In this document: one piece after another, positions 23,501 to 34,798 of the stretch | Layout of the letters: every line of letters starts with the position of its first letter | How positions within the stretch are numbered: position 1 is the stretch's first letter | Source: Mesaphorura yosii | Taxonomy: Eukaryota > Arthropoda > Collembola > Poduromorpha > Tullbergiidae | DNA length: 64,000 nt | Direction of reading: 5' to 3' | Assembly (NCBI GenBank): GCA_009869945.1 | Contig: WIXG01000001.1 | Location: forward strand, 496,001 to 560,000 | Position numbers and translations under genes: made by a program | The notes under the pieces: generated by a model | Told to the model about the DNA's origin: nothing | Seen by the model: the letters and a program-made list of their open reading frames with translations, nothing else | Databases searched by the model: none

Positions 23501-26500
23501 TGACAAATGTAAAAACTGCGTGAAAGATGGATAATCATCATCGAATCGCCGTGGTCATGACGCGTACTGAATATTAAATAGGAATCCGTTCAGTACGCGA
23601 TAATTTATGCATGCACAATTTTTTCTTACTTATTATTCGAATTAATTCAATCTTTGCAACTGTTTCAAAAAATGTCTGGCATGAATGTGATGCAATGGCT
23701 TCACGCACGCATTAATAATGAAGACAAAACTGCATCGCGCCGCGTATTTAATATTCACCGGTTAATTTTATTTCACTACGCCGCTGCGCGAAGCGTTAAT
23801 CATTGTCTATCATCCCTTTCAGGGCCGGATCTGTTGAATTCTTTCAAATTGGTGAAACCGTTTCAAATTCTCCAAGCGATGGCAGCGGTGAACGAGTCGA
23901 AGCAAATGCAAGATGAACGAATCGAAGAAGAAATACCGCCGAATGCCGAATAGCTGCGAGTTAAGAGATGAATGATGTGTCATTTAAAGTCATTAGAGAA
24001 GGCGAAGAGAAGAACCGAACCCTTCAGTCCCTTGTCTCGACCTCGTTATGCAAAGTTGATGAGATGATTTCACGAACCCTCACCTCACTCACCAAAATCA
24101 AGACGCGCTTTCTCACCTTTACGCATATTACTCGGGTTTTGCTTTTTCTGCGCTTGTTGCATAATTGGCTCGTCTACGATGTTTCGAACCGTTGACGTGG
24201 AAGAATTTTTTCATGCCGTCGAAAATTGACTCGTTTGTCATTTACGACTGGCCCGAAGCAGGAATCACGATTGCGATCGCAAAATTGGAATTTTATCGGC
24301 GCATTATGCATATTTGTAATTGAATTCTGGCATGTTGAAAAAAGTCCCACAAATCTTTCAGTCAGCGCTCAGCGTCTTTTTACACTGCACTTTACACTTT
24401 ACTCTTAAATACAAAAATGCCAACCTCGCATCTTGTTGTGAATTCCAACAGAAAAACCGTCAAATTGTTTCAAACCCTTTTTATGCACCAAGTACGCGAA
24501 CACGATTTATAATCTCACTTCGCAGTTATTCACAGCCGTTATGCAGACGAGAGCTTTAATTTTTCTTGCAATGGGCCAGAGTCTCGGGTTTGAGGTCCAG
24601 GTCGAGATCATAAAAGATCAAAGCCGCCTTATACGCGCATAATAAATCCGTGGGTGCCATAAAAAGTGTCCTTCTGTTTACATTTGTATGCATAAACTGC
24701 ATTGTATACTGCACACAAAAAATCCAGTCACCACAATTCCATTGTGACCTGCACAAAACGCACACAATGTTGCGATTGCCATTGGGAAGCTCATTACGGT
24801 CTTCTTGAGATAGATTTTTTGTTCGGGCCATTTTATAATCTTTCATCGTCTCGTCAGAGAAAAAAGTCATTAGAATATTAAAATACGAAGCCTTGATGAA
24901 AATTTTTGAAATGCCTCGATGATGGGTGCAATAAGCAATCAGGGCAAATACAAAAAATGCTTCCAGTAACTGCTTCACTGCGCGCGCAGTTTTATGTTTC
25001 AGCGTCGAGTTGAGTGAGAAAAGGTTGGACCTTTTTTACAGTCGGTCGTGGCTCAAGATTTAACGCATGTGTCAAAGAGCACGGCGACAGCGGCGAATGA
25101 ATTACGAAGAATGGCCCATGAAAAGGTTCACGTTTCGAATATGCAAATACGCACGCAAAAAATGCAGCCCAAGATTTTTATTCGTGTTTGTATTTGCTTT
25201 CTGCGTTTGAAAATTTTTCTCGTTAACCTTTCAGCTTTGGGTGCTGGAACTCAGAGCCTGTCAGTTGCGAGGCTCAAGTGACTCTTTGGTTAAACAGAGC
25301 ATAAAATCGGCCCTAATTATTTCTCTAATCACCGTATTCAGAATGAAGTTGAAGTTGCGTGCATGATCTCATGCGATGGGATTGAAAAAGGTCCGTCAGC
25401 AATCTTGTACTTGTGGTTTTTCATAACGGTATTTGATTTTGGGTTTGTGGAGAAAGCCTTTGTGGTTGAAATTCAATTTTCCCAACAAAGCATGCAAGCT
25501 TGGCACGTTTATTTGCATTTGTGCTTAATTGCATTCGATTAGTCAATTCGTCATGCCTAATGAGATGAAATGTCATCTAATTTATTGAGCTAGGCACAAA
25601 TTAAGCTGTCCGCGCCCGTTTCTTGATTTTTAACACAAACTGCAGAGTAAAACTGTAAAATGAAATGTGATGAAAACGCCAACTTCGGAAGTCCAGGCTT
25701 TTATTTCACGCAAGACTGACTTGACTCTGACTTTGACTTCATTTGTTCGTTTAATTAGAAAAGCTACGCAACAAGTAGACGCAATTAATAGAAAGGATCG
25801 GCCTAGCCTTGTCTGTTCTGTTGTTTTCCAAACTGCATATACTTCATCTTATCTCACGATTTCATTCAACCCATCAACCTCATCCTGCGTCCTGCACCTC
25901 GTCCACCGGCACCGGAGATGGAACCCGAATCTTAATCACGTATTCCCTAAAACTTGGTACACCCAAAACACTAAAGCAGCACACCTTTTTATTGTTACCA
26001 GAAAACAGCATATAAAAAGTAAAACCTAAAACCGGTACGTTAAGTTGTGGGTTGAATGTTTTGAACTTGTTGCACGTATTATTATTATTGTTGTTGTGAT
26101 TACTATTATGATTTCAAATCTCGCCACTCGACAATGGCCTACAAAAAATTCAGAATGAATCTCATACATTTTTTCTTCGTCTACAGTCTACTTTTATTTT
26201 CACTCTTTCGAGGAATGGCAAAAGCAAAGTTTGTGAAAACTTCAGTGAATTGAATTATTAAGGTGCCACAACAAAAACAGGCAACAACCGCTTAGCTTAA
26301 ATGACCGTTTTATAATTTCATTGACCAACTCCACCGTCTACAAAGTTTACAACGCAGTCAAAACAGGTTCTATCAAATTTTTTCGTGAGTGAGTGTGGTT
26401 TTGGGTTTTTGTATGGCGAGATTGGGTGCAATAATTACCGCAGCTGATGCATTGTGTTTCTGGCGGAGGTTTCCCTCGCTGTCTCGCTTCACGTGTGTGA

Positions 26501-28068
26501 CTTTTTTGCCCATCGCAAAAAACGCCAAAATAAATGATTTCGATGCAATTAGGGGCTGGTTGCTGGTCAGTTGTTAAATTATGGCCACAGAAGAAAATTG
26601 GGCAATGCAAAACTTAACTTACCGGTTCCGTTGAGATTCTGGCTACAGATTTTGTTACTCGGGGCTGAGGCGGCGCTGGCACTGCCACTGGCAGCGTTGC
26701 TGACTGGACTGGGTTGAAAATTAGGCCCTGCTGCGTGTTGCTGTTGAGCTAGAAGGAAATGGGCTACCGCCTGTGGAGCGTTTGGGGCCGCCTGCGATGA
26801 CGGTGATGGCGAAGGCGAAGCTGGTGGATCTGAGCCACGTACTGATCCCGGTCCATGTTGATGCACGTCAGGTAAACTGTGATCTGCTCGGAACAAATTC
26901 AAAACAATGACTCAATTAGTAACGGGCTGAATTTGTCAAGAAAACGGTATAGAGATATTGAATAATTTCGCACCGAGACCTTTAGCCTTGAAAATTGCAG
27001 TAGTGAGGACTGAACAGAAAAATTAAACGAATTCAAAGCCGAAAGGCGAAGGTTTGACTTTTGGCTTTTATTTAGGCAAGATTTATTCATACCTTTCAAC
27101 AATTGCCATTTCTGCTATTGGCAGTGCTTATTTGGACAAAATTGATAAATGATTGCTCATCATCATTTATCAATACAAAATCCTCAATACTACCACAGCA
27201 AAAAGTGCAGTTGCCCTATCTACGCGGTATAACAGTTACCGATCGAAGATTAATCTCTCATGCTCAAAAAAAGGACCCGAGTCGTGAGTCCCTTAAACCT
27301 TTTCACGACTTGTTGAGTGGCAAAACATTACACTTACACACTCAACAACTCCTCAACAATCAATAGATCAAATACCGAAAAAGGTCGCGGCGAGCCTTTT
27401 ATCGGTATTCAATTATCATATCATAATCGTAAAAAGGTTACTCTGGTCTTTTTCACTTAGCACATTGTTACATTTACGAATGAATAAAAAATGGTGTAAA
27501 TCAAATTACGTGAGTTTATTGTTGCGGACGCGGAAAAAGAAGCCTGTTGATTCTGCGGCGCGGGTGATGAGCCTCCTTGATTGAGAATTAATGAGCCTTG
27601 TCCGCCACCGCCGTCGAGACCGTAGGACGAGTTGCGTCCAGCACTCGCACTTGTCATTGTCCCATTATTGCTACAACTTGTACTTATACTCGAACTTGTA
27701 CCCGCCGTGTAACTGTTGTTAATCGAACGTGTAAACGTCAGGTTGGCTCCCACACCCACGTTCTTCATTAGTGGGCTCGAAGTAGTAGCTCCAGAATTGG
27801 AATGTCCGTTCATCTCCATCGTTCTTCGTGAGTTGGGATGGCCCGAATTGCCATACTCGAAGGAGGCCGTCTCACTCCGTCCGTTTGCAGAATCGGGCGT
27901 TTCATGTTCCGAGCCGGGAGACGCGAGTCGAAGTTTCTTAGTCTTTTTATCACATGCTGCTGACCGCACCGAACCACTGCCGCACTGATCCATCACACTT
28001 GTTGGAATAACCGTCGAGTAGTTTGAGCACTGTCGTTTATTACTACTTGGACCATTGTTGCTTTCCAT
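17521..28068 (-). CDS. nab: Nab transcriptional co-regulator (NGFI-A-binding protein family)
   Basis: Seven exons: 27510-28068, 26623-26883, 19438-19677, 18467-19359, 17999-18406, 17799-17924, 17521-17727; 897 aa with every phase consistent. NCD1 (about 280-352) is nearly diagnostic: [20 protein letters not shown] and [20 protein letters not shown], then [21 protein letters not shown]2 begins near 652 ([16 protein letters not shown]) and includes VNEAAAQLC and [20 protein letters not shown]. Nab proteins bind EGR-type zinc-finger factors through NCD1 and repress or tune transcription in the nucleus. The N-terminal 273 residues are Ser/Asn/Gly/Pro-rich and lie before NCD1. The protein ends LRFKTEPR, which contains a psi-K-x-E sumoylation-type motif. 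The 6,945-bp second intron and about 4 kb of gene-free DNA upstream are large by the standards of this window, suggesting complex regulation. The link of exons 1-2 to NCD1 rests on phase and on the lack of other partners. Confidence 0.88.
19678..26622 (-). other. 6.9-kb Nab intron 2, no coding sequence seen
   Basis: AT-rich with many homeobox-like TAATTA and octamer ATGCAAAT motifs. On either strand: 20042, 20970, 22043, 22605, 23372, 25141 and 25511. Several open frames exist (for example 24556-24978 minus) but lack ATG starts, signal peptides or recognisable motifs. Best read as a regulatory intron. Confidence 0.5.
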
Positions 28069-31000
28069 AATTCAGCTTAGGCACTTAACTCAGAGTTGGA
28101 TAAAAGTGCATTTTGGTACGTATCACATTTAAACTTCATCTTGCAAGGCTCGGCATCAAAAACAAACTGAGACCGCCGCCACGCTGCTCAGAAATGAAAC
28201 AAAAATATTCTCAACTTGGAGTCGGACGTCGACCGTCTCGCCCAAAGAATGTTAATTATGAACATGGTAAAAGTAAAAACTCGGACAAGTAAGACAATGG
28301 ACGAGTGACATGCAAGGCAACAAGATATGGCTACAAGCACGACCGTAAAAATTTACGAGTACATTATTACTAGACAAATATTAGCCGAGGAGTGGACGCG
28401 GACACAAGACGAGACTCGAGATGAGATTTTAGTTTGTGTGATGCGAGCGCAGAGAGATTTGTTTTTATTGGGTAAGTATTCTCAGTCTCACATTATACAC
28501 ATAATATTAATATTATCATCCTGCCTGTACACTGAATGCGCCGAGACTTAACGTGGTAGTAAAACATACTTTGTAGAAATATCGTAATGCGTAATGCTAA
28601 TGCATTCATTTAAGTACTGTCTGCATGCATGCATGCATGCATACAGAATTCAGAAAAAAATGTTTGTATTCATATAAAAACTGAACCGTGTGCTCAGTGC
28701 GCAGTGTGCATGTGAGAGCGAGAGAGAATGAGAGTAAAAAAGGGTTAAGTTAATGTGGGTAAGTGTAAGTTAGCATTGCGGTACTCTGCGCAGAGCGATG
28801 ATGAATGTTTCGCCTATAGGAAAATGATCTTTGAAAGATGCTCTTTGAGAAAAAAGTCAATTTCTTCTTCCTCACATGGCATGGACAACAAAAAATCTCT
28901 TACGAGCCAAGATCTGAGAGTATGAGGATAAGGAAGGAAGGACGGACGGACTTCGACGGACGATGGACAGAAAAAAACGCCTGCCTGCCTCGCTCCGTCT
29001 CGTAAGATGATGATAAGTTCCAAGGCTTGTGTTTTGTGTGCAAGACAGATATTATTATTACCATTACCATTTACCATCATCAGGACTATTGAATAAGTTA
29101 TGTGTAATGTGTGGAGATAATAATGAGGAACGGGAATCGGAGGATGGACCACAGCAGCAGCAGCGGCAGCGTAAGAGCGCAAGTCTTAAGTGCCCTTAGG
29201 TACCACGCACGGAATATGTTCACGTATAAGGAAATCTCTTGTCGGGTTGAAAGGAGGACTCGGGCATAAAAAACGTACCATAATCCAATTGCGAAGCGAA
29301 GGAAAGGAAAGGGTTAAGTCGAGATTTAAGAATCTCGTCTTTGGCTTCGCATTCGCCTGGTCATGCTGACTGTTATCTTTACATTGTACGGAGCACAATT
29401 GACATCGTCTTCGACACGATGCCTTATTCGTATTTGTACTCGTGGTCGTAGTACTCGACGAAGGAATTTCTTTTATGCCGCACAGCGTCGTGGCCGTGGC
29501 GTGTCCGCGTTCGGATCGTATAAAAAATACAATTCTATCAAGATGATGCGAGGTTGAGTATAAAAAATTAAATTGTAAAGATGAGACAAAAAATGGGATG
29601 CTCATTTTCCGTCTTACAATACGCTTACAGCAGCGTAGATAACGAGCTGTGTATTTACAATGGGAACGAGCTGAGTTACAAAAGCAAAGATTGTCTTTCC
29701 TATTCAAGAAACGATTCCTTCCAAGATTCATGCCCGCTAGGAAACAAGCCACGGCTACAACTACGACTTAGAAGCGTCACAACCAAGCCTGATGACGCTA
29801 AACCGAAACCGAGACGCTCGTCTTCTTAATTATGCATTATGCACTTGATTTTCTTGATTATGTTTCAAACCTCACGTTCTCGTCTTCAAGCGAGGAGACT
29901 AAATGGGCTGTGAAACAGCTCACAGCTTGCCTCACAAGAAGCCAGGGCCAGCATGCAATATACGGGAAAACAAAGGAAGCTTAAAATTCGTGCATACAAG
30001 GCATTCGGTGGTTGGTGAGTCAGCTGGGTTATTAAAATGGAAAATAACATAGTCCAGATGTTAATTGAAATCGAATTATGAAGCATATTATTAAGATCAG
30101 GAAACGAAATGCTCAAGACATGCGAGCCAGACAAGGAGAAAATCTTTTCATCGCCATACAGCAACACACGAGAACCGAGACGAGCCGGGCAAATCGAGCG
30201 AAGCAGAGTGCGATTGTCCAGATGCCCTCTTCAACTACAAAGACCGCGTTTGCGCGTTTTGATGCAAATTAGCCAACTTAGACTCGGCCAGGCTCAGGCA
30301 CGGTGGGTTTAGTTACAGCTTTAGAGCCTGGCAAAAAACTGACCCACAGCCAACTGCACCGCACGGAGATAGTGGCCGGGTAGAAGCACAGCAAAACAAT
30401 AAACACGATGTTCGATTGTTGAGCAGGCTCTTAGAATTGTGTACAATCACATCCCATTTCATTTAATAAAAGGTAAAGACGGAAATATTATGCATCAACT
30501 CACGGGACCGGACGGACGTTGTTTTGAAATATGATGAATACGAGCAGAACGCATTCGTCGTAATATTTGTATTCATATTAAGAAAAGTCTCGCAGAAGCA
30601 GGAGAATGGCTAAAGGGTTAATTGAATTGACTCAATGGCAATAGTGAAATAGTGAAGTCCGGACTCGGTGAAGGGGCAGGATTCGATTTCACATTCAAAA
30701 GTTCAGTTCACAAGGGTTCTTCATACGCCAGTTCTGGTTGCTGGGCTCCATGTGGGCCCGCTTTTAACAAAAATTGAAAAAATGCTTTCGAAAAGGGGAA
30801 TTTTCGAAAAAATCGGCGGATTTTTTTATTTGTCCGGTTTTTGTTCTTATTTTCGTATTCGTATGCAAAATACTCGTAAGTTTTAATGTGTGGGGACTGT
30901 GCCCAGATGAGCCAATGAACAATTTCGAAAAAATATATGATTTACAAATGCTGCATAACAAGCGCAGGCGAAAAGGAAGAACGAGGAGACGAGGAAAAGG

Positions 31001-32060
31001 GTGAACATATTGAACATATTTTGAATGGATTCAGGCCACTGGATCCAGCCCTTTTCTCCCACCAACAACACTTTTATTCCCACAGCGGGCACATTTATCA
31101 TTGCGCAACAAAGCCGGCAATTTTTATTTTTTCGCATTTTTCGGGAAAATAAAAATCCAGTCCCGTACAGACTGAACACCGGTGTGCTTAATTCGCTCTT
31201 GGTGCGTTTTTGTTGGTTTCTGTAGTGCAGTGGCGTGGTGGTGTGTGAGAACCAAAAAACCCTTCACGGACCCGACCCCGATTTCGGCACTATTTTCCAG
31301 AACCACATTTTTATTTTTCTGGCTTTTTGCTGCAGATAAGCGCATTTTCATTAAATTCAATACGCAAGTTGTCATGCAATGTCATTAATGGAAAATGGAA
31401 ATGCAAATTAGAAAGCAGAATTAATTTTGATGGCCGGAGCGCAAAACAAAGAGCAAGATTGAATGACACGTTCACGTCAGTCAGTCATCAGATTTGGGGA
31501 CACTTTGTTTTATTTTGTTTGATACTTCGCGTCTAAACTGCGTGGCAGCGACTGGAAAAGCTAAACCGGAGTTCCATTAATGCTCACCGACTTGGCGGCT
31601 GGACATTTTTATTTCCTGACTCTCCTTCAGGCGACCTGAATTAGTATGCAGAATGTGTAACTTGACATTCAATTCCACGCCAAAATTGAGCAACTACGAA
31701 CTGCACATTGCGCTCTTGTTGTTCATCTTTCCGCGTGCCTCGTCATTCCAAGCCTCGCGATGCACTTAAAATCGATGAAGTAAAAAAGAAGAATGCCCGA
31801 ATACGGGACCGGAGTGCTAAATCAACAATTGTTATCTAGCATATGCTCATTATTTTTAAAAAAGTAGCCTCGTGCCTCCGATGATATCTTTTCGCACTGA
31901 AATAATGTGATGTCAATCGTGCAGACCCAGTATAAGCAAATTAAACACCGTTGCTCCGTCTTCAAGGTTTTTTTTCGAAAAGCCAGGCAGGTGTCTTGAT
32001 TCCTTTCACAAAACGACGGAACTTTCTCAGATTTCATCTTAAATTCAATATTCGATTAGC
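28069..32060. other. 4-kb gene-free region between divergent Nab and IR gene
   Basis: Divergent promoter region of Nab (minus) and the first ionotropic receptor (plus). It contains the GCAT microsatellite at 28623-28642, GGAC/GGAA-rich low-complexity sequence near 28930, and ATGCAAAT at 30262 and 31401. A 188-residue open frame at 29186-29752 (minus) has no ATG at its start and no recognisable domain. Nab 5' UTR exons may lie here. Confidence 0.4.
28623..28642. repeat. (GCAT)5 microsatellite
   Basis: Five perfect GCAT units upstream of Nab. Confidence 0.9.
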
Positions 32061-34250
32061 ATGAGTATAATTTTGGTCGCAATCATTTTGATTGTAATTT
32101 TTACCTGTCAAAGTGCTGCCAATTCAGGGTGCTTTCTGTTACCTCCAGGCACGAAGAGCAAGGACATTGTCGTCATGTCTGGTCATGACCCATCATCAAG
32201 TAAGAAAAATATTTTCAAATATGAAATCACTGAATGAGTAAAAAAAATTGATTATCTGAGTTTATTCTGAGGAGCTATAAAGGCGGATTTCCTCCATGGG
32301 CAGTGCGTGGAGCATAACTTGGCCGCATGGCGAAATTTATCTCTGAAGTCGCAAGAATCGCCTATTTTGGTCTTTATTCTGCCCGAATCAATACAAGAAC
32401 TTGTCGCAAATCTCTATCAAATTGGCCAATTATTGAAATTGGATGAAAATTCTATATCAGAATTCTGGAATCCTATGTTCTTTGTTTTCTGGTCAAGTCA
32501 AACCGGAGGCAGTGCTGGAAAAAATGCGATATCGCCAACATTTACAACTGCCGCGGATGTGGAAGCCTATCTACGGATTCATTTGCTCACAGAAATTCGT
32601 CTTGACGGTGACGTCTTTTTAATCTTTCCTTCACTAGTAAACATGTCATCAACGCACAGAACCAGAAGAGACATCTCATCCTATGAAATTTTCACCTCAT
32701 TTGACAAAACGTTGCAAATCCGACCACTTCATCTTCAGGAGAACAATGCATTTGAAGCCTACTTGATTAAGTCCGTGCGGAGGCAAAATTTGCAAGGAGC
32801 AGTGCTGAAGGTGGTTGGATTGGTACGTGAATTACGTAATGTAAATACATCTGCAACTGCTTCCACTAATTCTTTAATTTGTAGAAGGATCCAGATTTCA
32901 TTGATCAGTGCAATCTTGAAATTGTAAACGGTGCTGTTATTTTTGTCGATGGACTTGGAGTGGAGCTTCTGTTTGCATTGCAACACGCCATGAACTTTAG
33001 GTAATTAAAATCGTAATATTCAAAGCCCATCTCCAAAAGTTAAGTACTGACTAATTGCAGTTATTTTGGAGTGCAAGGCGAAGGCTGGATCGAGCAACTC
33101 GAAAATGGCTCCTGGACCGGAATGGCAAGGCAGGTTCGGGCTGGTGAGGCTGATCTCTCAATCAGCCTCTCCTCTCATCTCTTGTACAGATTTAAAGGAA
33201 TCGGTTTTCTGCATCCGATCGGCATGAGTCGAATATGCGTGTTCTTTCGGCAGCCACCTGTCAGCTCCATGCGGGACATTTTTCTGTCACCATTTAAAGC
33301 CAAAGTTTGGGCCTTGCTTGGCGTGCTTTGGCTCTTGTTCACATCGAGCATGTGGGCTATGTATTGGTTTCAAATTCGGCACGGCCATCACACGTCCTCA
33401 GATGGATACATGCAAGGAGAAAAGTTTTTTTGGTGCTTGAGGACTTTCTGTCAAAAGAGTGCTCACGTTTGTCCACAAACAACTTCCCTACGCGTAGTTT
33501 TCATCTGCAGTTTGTTTGTTGGTGGAATTTATTACGTCGCGTACTGCGCTTCGCTTGTCTCAACCTTATCCGTTGAGCCGGTTCCAATCAAGACAGTGGA
33601 GGAGCTCGCCCAGAGCGAGCTTGTCATCTTGGGAGACTTATGGCTGCCAAACAACCGCGAAATTGTACAGTCCATCGAAGACGGGCGGTCGAGCCCACAA
33701 ACTTCCGCGACAGAAGACGAAGAGCGGTACATAGTCATTGACAACGCAATTCAAAAGCTGCTTTCTTCCCCGACAGCCTTCGTGACCTTCGCAGATGGTT
33801 TCATGACAGCTTTCCATCGCCTCAATTACTCTGACCGATATTTCTGCGATACGTTTAGTGCAATCAATCCGAGCAAGGCTCCAATGTCTAGTGGCATGTT
33901 TGTCCAGCGCGGCTCGCCTCTCAAGGAGCTGATAAATCCAAAGTGCGTGTTTTCGTCAATTACTTTCAAGGTCTGAAGCACTTGATACTGATTGAGTAGT
34001 TATCATATTCTGTAGGATTTTAATGATGTGGGAGCGTGGAATCAATACGCGGGTGAACCAAAACTACATGATTCAGACGTCAGCGCAGTGCACGGAGAGG
34101 ACGAGGCTACGACAAAGCTTGCAAGCGTCGGACATGTTCACGGCGTACTTCCTAATTGGCGGCGGACTGCTGACCAGCTTGGCGCTGAGTGGCCTAGAAC
34201 ACTTTACATTTCAATGCGCGAAGAGAATTTCGAGCAGACGAGAAATATAA
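32061..34250 (+). CDS. divergent ionotropic receptor (IR) 1
   Basis: Five exons: 32061-32199, 32272-32822, 32885-33000, 33061-33942, 34016-34250; 640 aa, phases 1,0,2,2. The signal peptide is MSIILVAIILIVIFTCQSA. The C-terminal half has the ligand-binding lobe and channel of an ionotropic-glutamate-receptor-like IR: SISLSSHLLYRFKGIGFLHP, then RQPPVSSMRDIFLSPF leading into M1 (VWALLGVLWLLFTSSMWAMY), a pore region with CLRTFCQKS, M3 (SLRVVFICSLFVGGIYYVAY), an extracellular lobe ending in ILMMWERGI, and M4 (AYFLIGGGLLTSLALSGLEH). The glutamate-binding Arg/Thr are not evident, as in divergent IRs. It would serve as a chemosensory channel subunit. IR2 lies 548 bp downstream on the same strand. The exon-2 acceptor (TTCTGAG) is weak. 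Confidence 0.85.
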
Positions 34251-34798
34251 GCCCAAATTCTTCATTTCTGGGCTGTTTGGCAGCTCTTGGGAAGAAAATG
34301 CAACTTTTTTTGTCCCTCCAGCAGTCACTTTTCGTCGCTGGAATTTGGAACCTTGCCTCCAACGACACTTCGCATTGAGACCACACAAAATAATTTATTC
34401 CCTACTTGAGTAATTTTATTCTTATTTGAATGACTCTTACTTTTAACTGGAATCCAAAATCCTGTTAAAGCACCCAAGCATGACAGCAGCAGCGTACGAG
34501 AATCTCAAGTCCTATTTCTCGTGTCTGAATAAAAACTTTGTAATCTTGTGTCTTTTATTGTTAACGTCACTCTCTTCAGTGAAACTTTCTTTTGTCAGTG
34601 ACTTTGTCACATCACAACGCTATAGAGCTGTGGTGGTATTCCGTTGTGATTCAATTGCCCAGAAACTGGAGGGACCCACAATCATAAGAACCTTGCTTAT
34701 ATGCTCGCTCCGTGCCTTATAATTGCTGGGTCCGTAGTATCGAATAAGTATTTCATCGACGATTTTCTTTTCATTTGTGAACATTGAATTCGATTATT
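34251..34798. other. spacer between the IR genes
   Basis: Contains the 3' UTR of IR1, the possible relic at 34480-34722 and the promoter of IR2. Nothing else recognised. Confidence 0.35.
34480..34722 (+). pseudogene. 80-aa secreted ORF, possible IR N-terminal relic
   Basis: An ATG-initiated frame with a hydrophobic stretch FVILCLLLLTSLSSV followed by SFVSDFVTSQRYRAVVVFRC, reminiscent of the start of an IR amino-terminal domain. It lies between two IR genes in the same orientation but has no splice-compatible continuation I can identify before the next gene. It may be a relic of a deleted IR copy, an alternative first exon, or chance. Confidence 0.3.

Noticed and set aside
24556-24978. 140-residue minus-strand frame in the Nab intron
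   Set aside because: Begins with GTG, has no recognisable domain, and composition is that of noncoding DNA.
25667-26029. 120-residue plus-strand frame in the Nab intron
   Set aside because: No conserved motif and no splice signals giving a longer product.
29186-29752. 188-residue minus-strand frame upstream of Nab
   Set aside because: No ATG at its start, no domain, many rare residues for a globular protein; most likely chance or 5' leader sequence.
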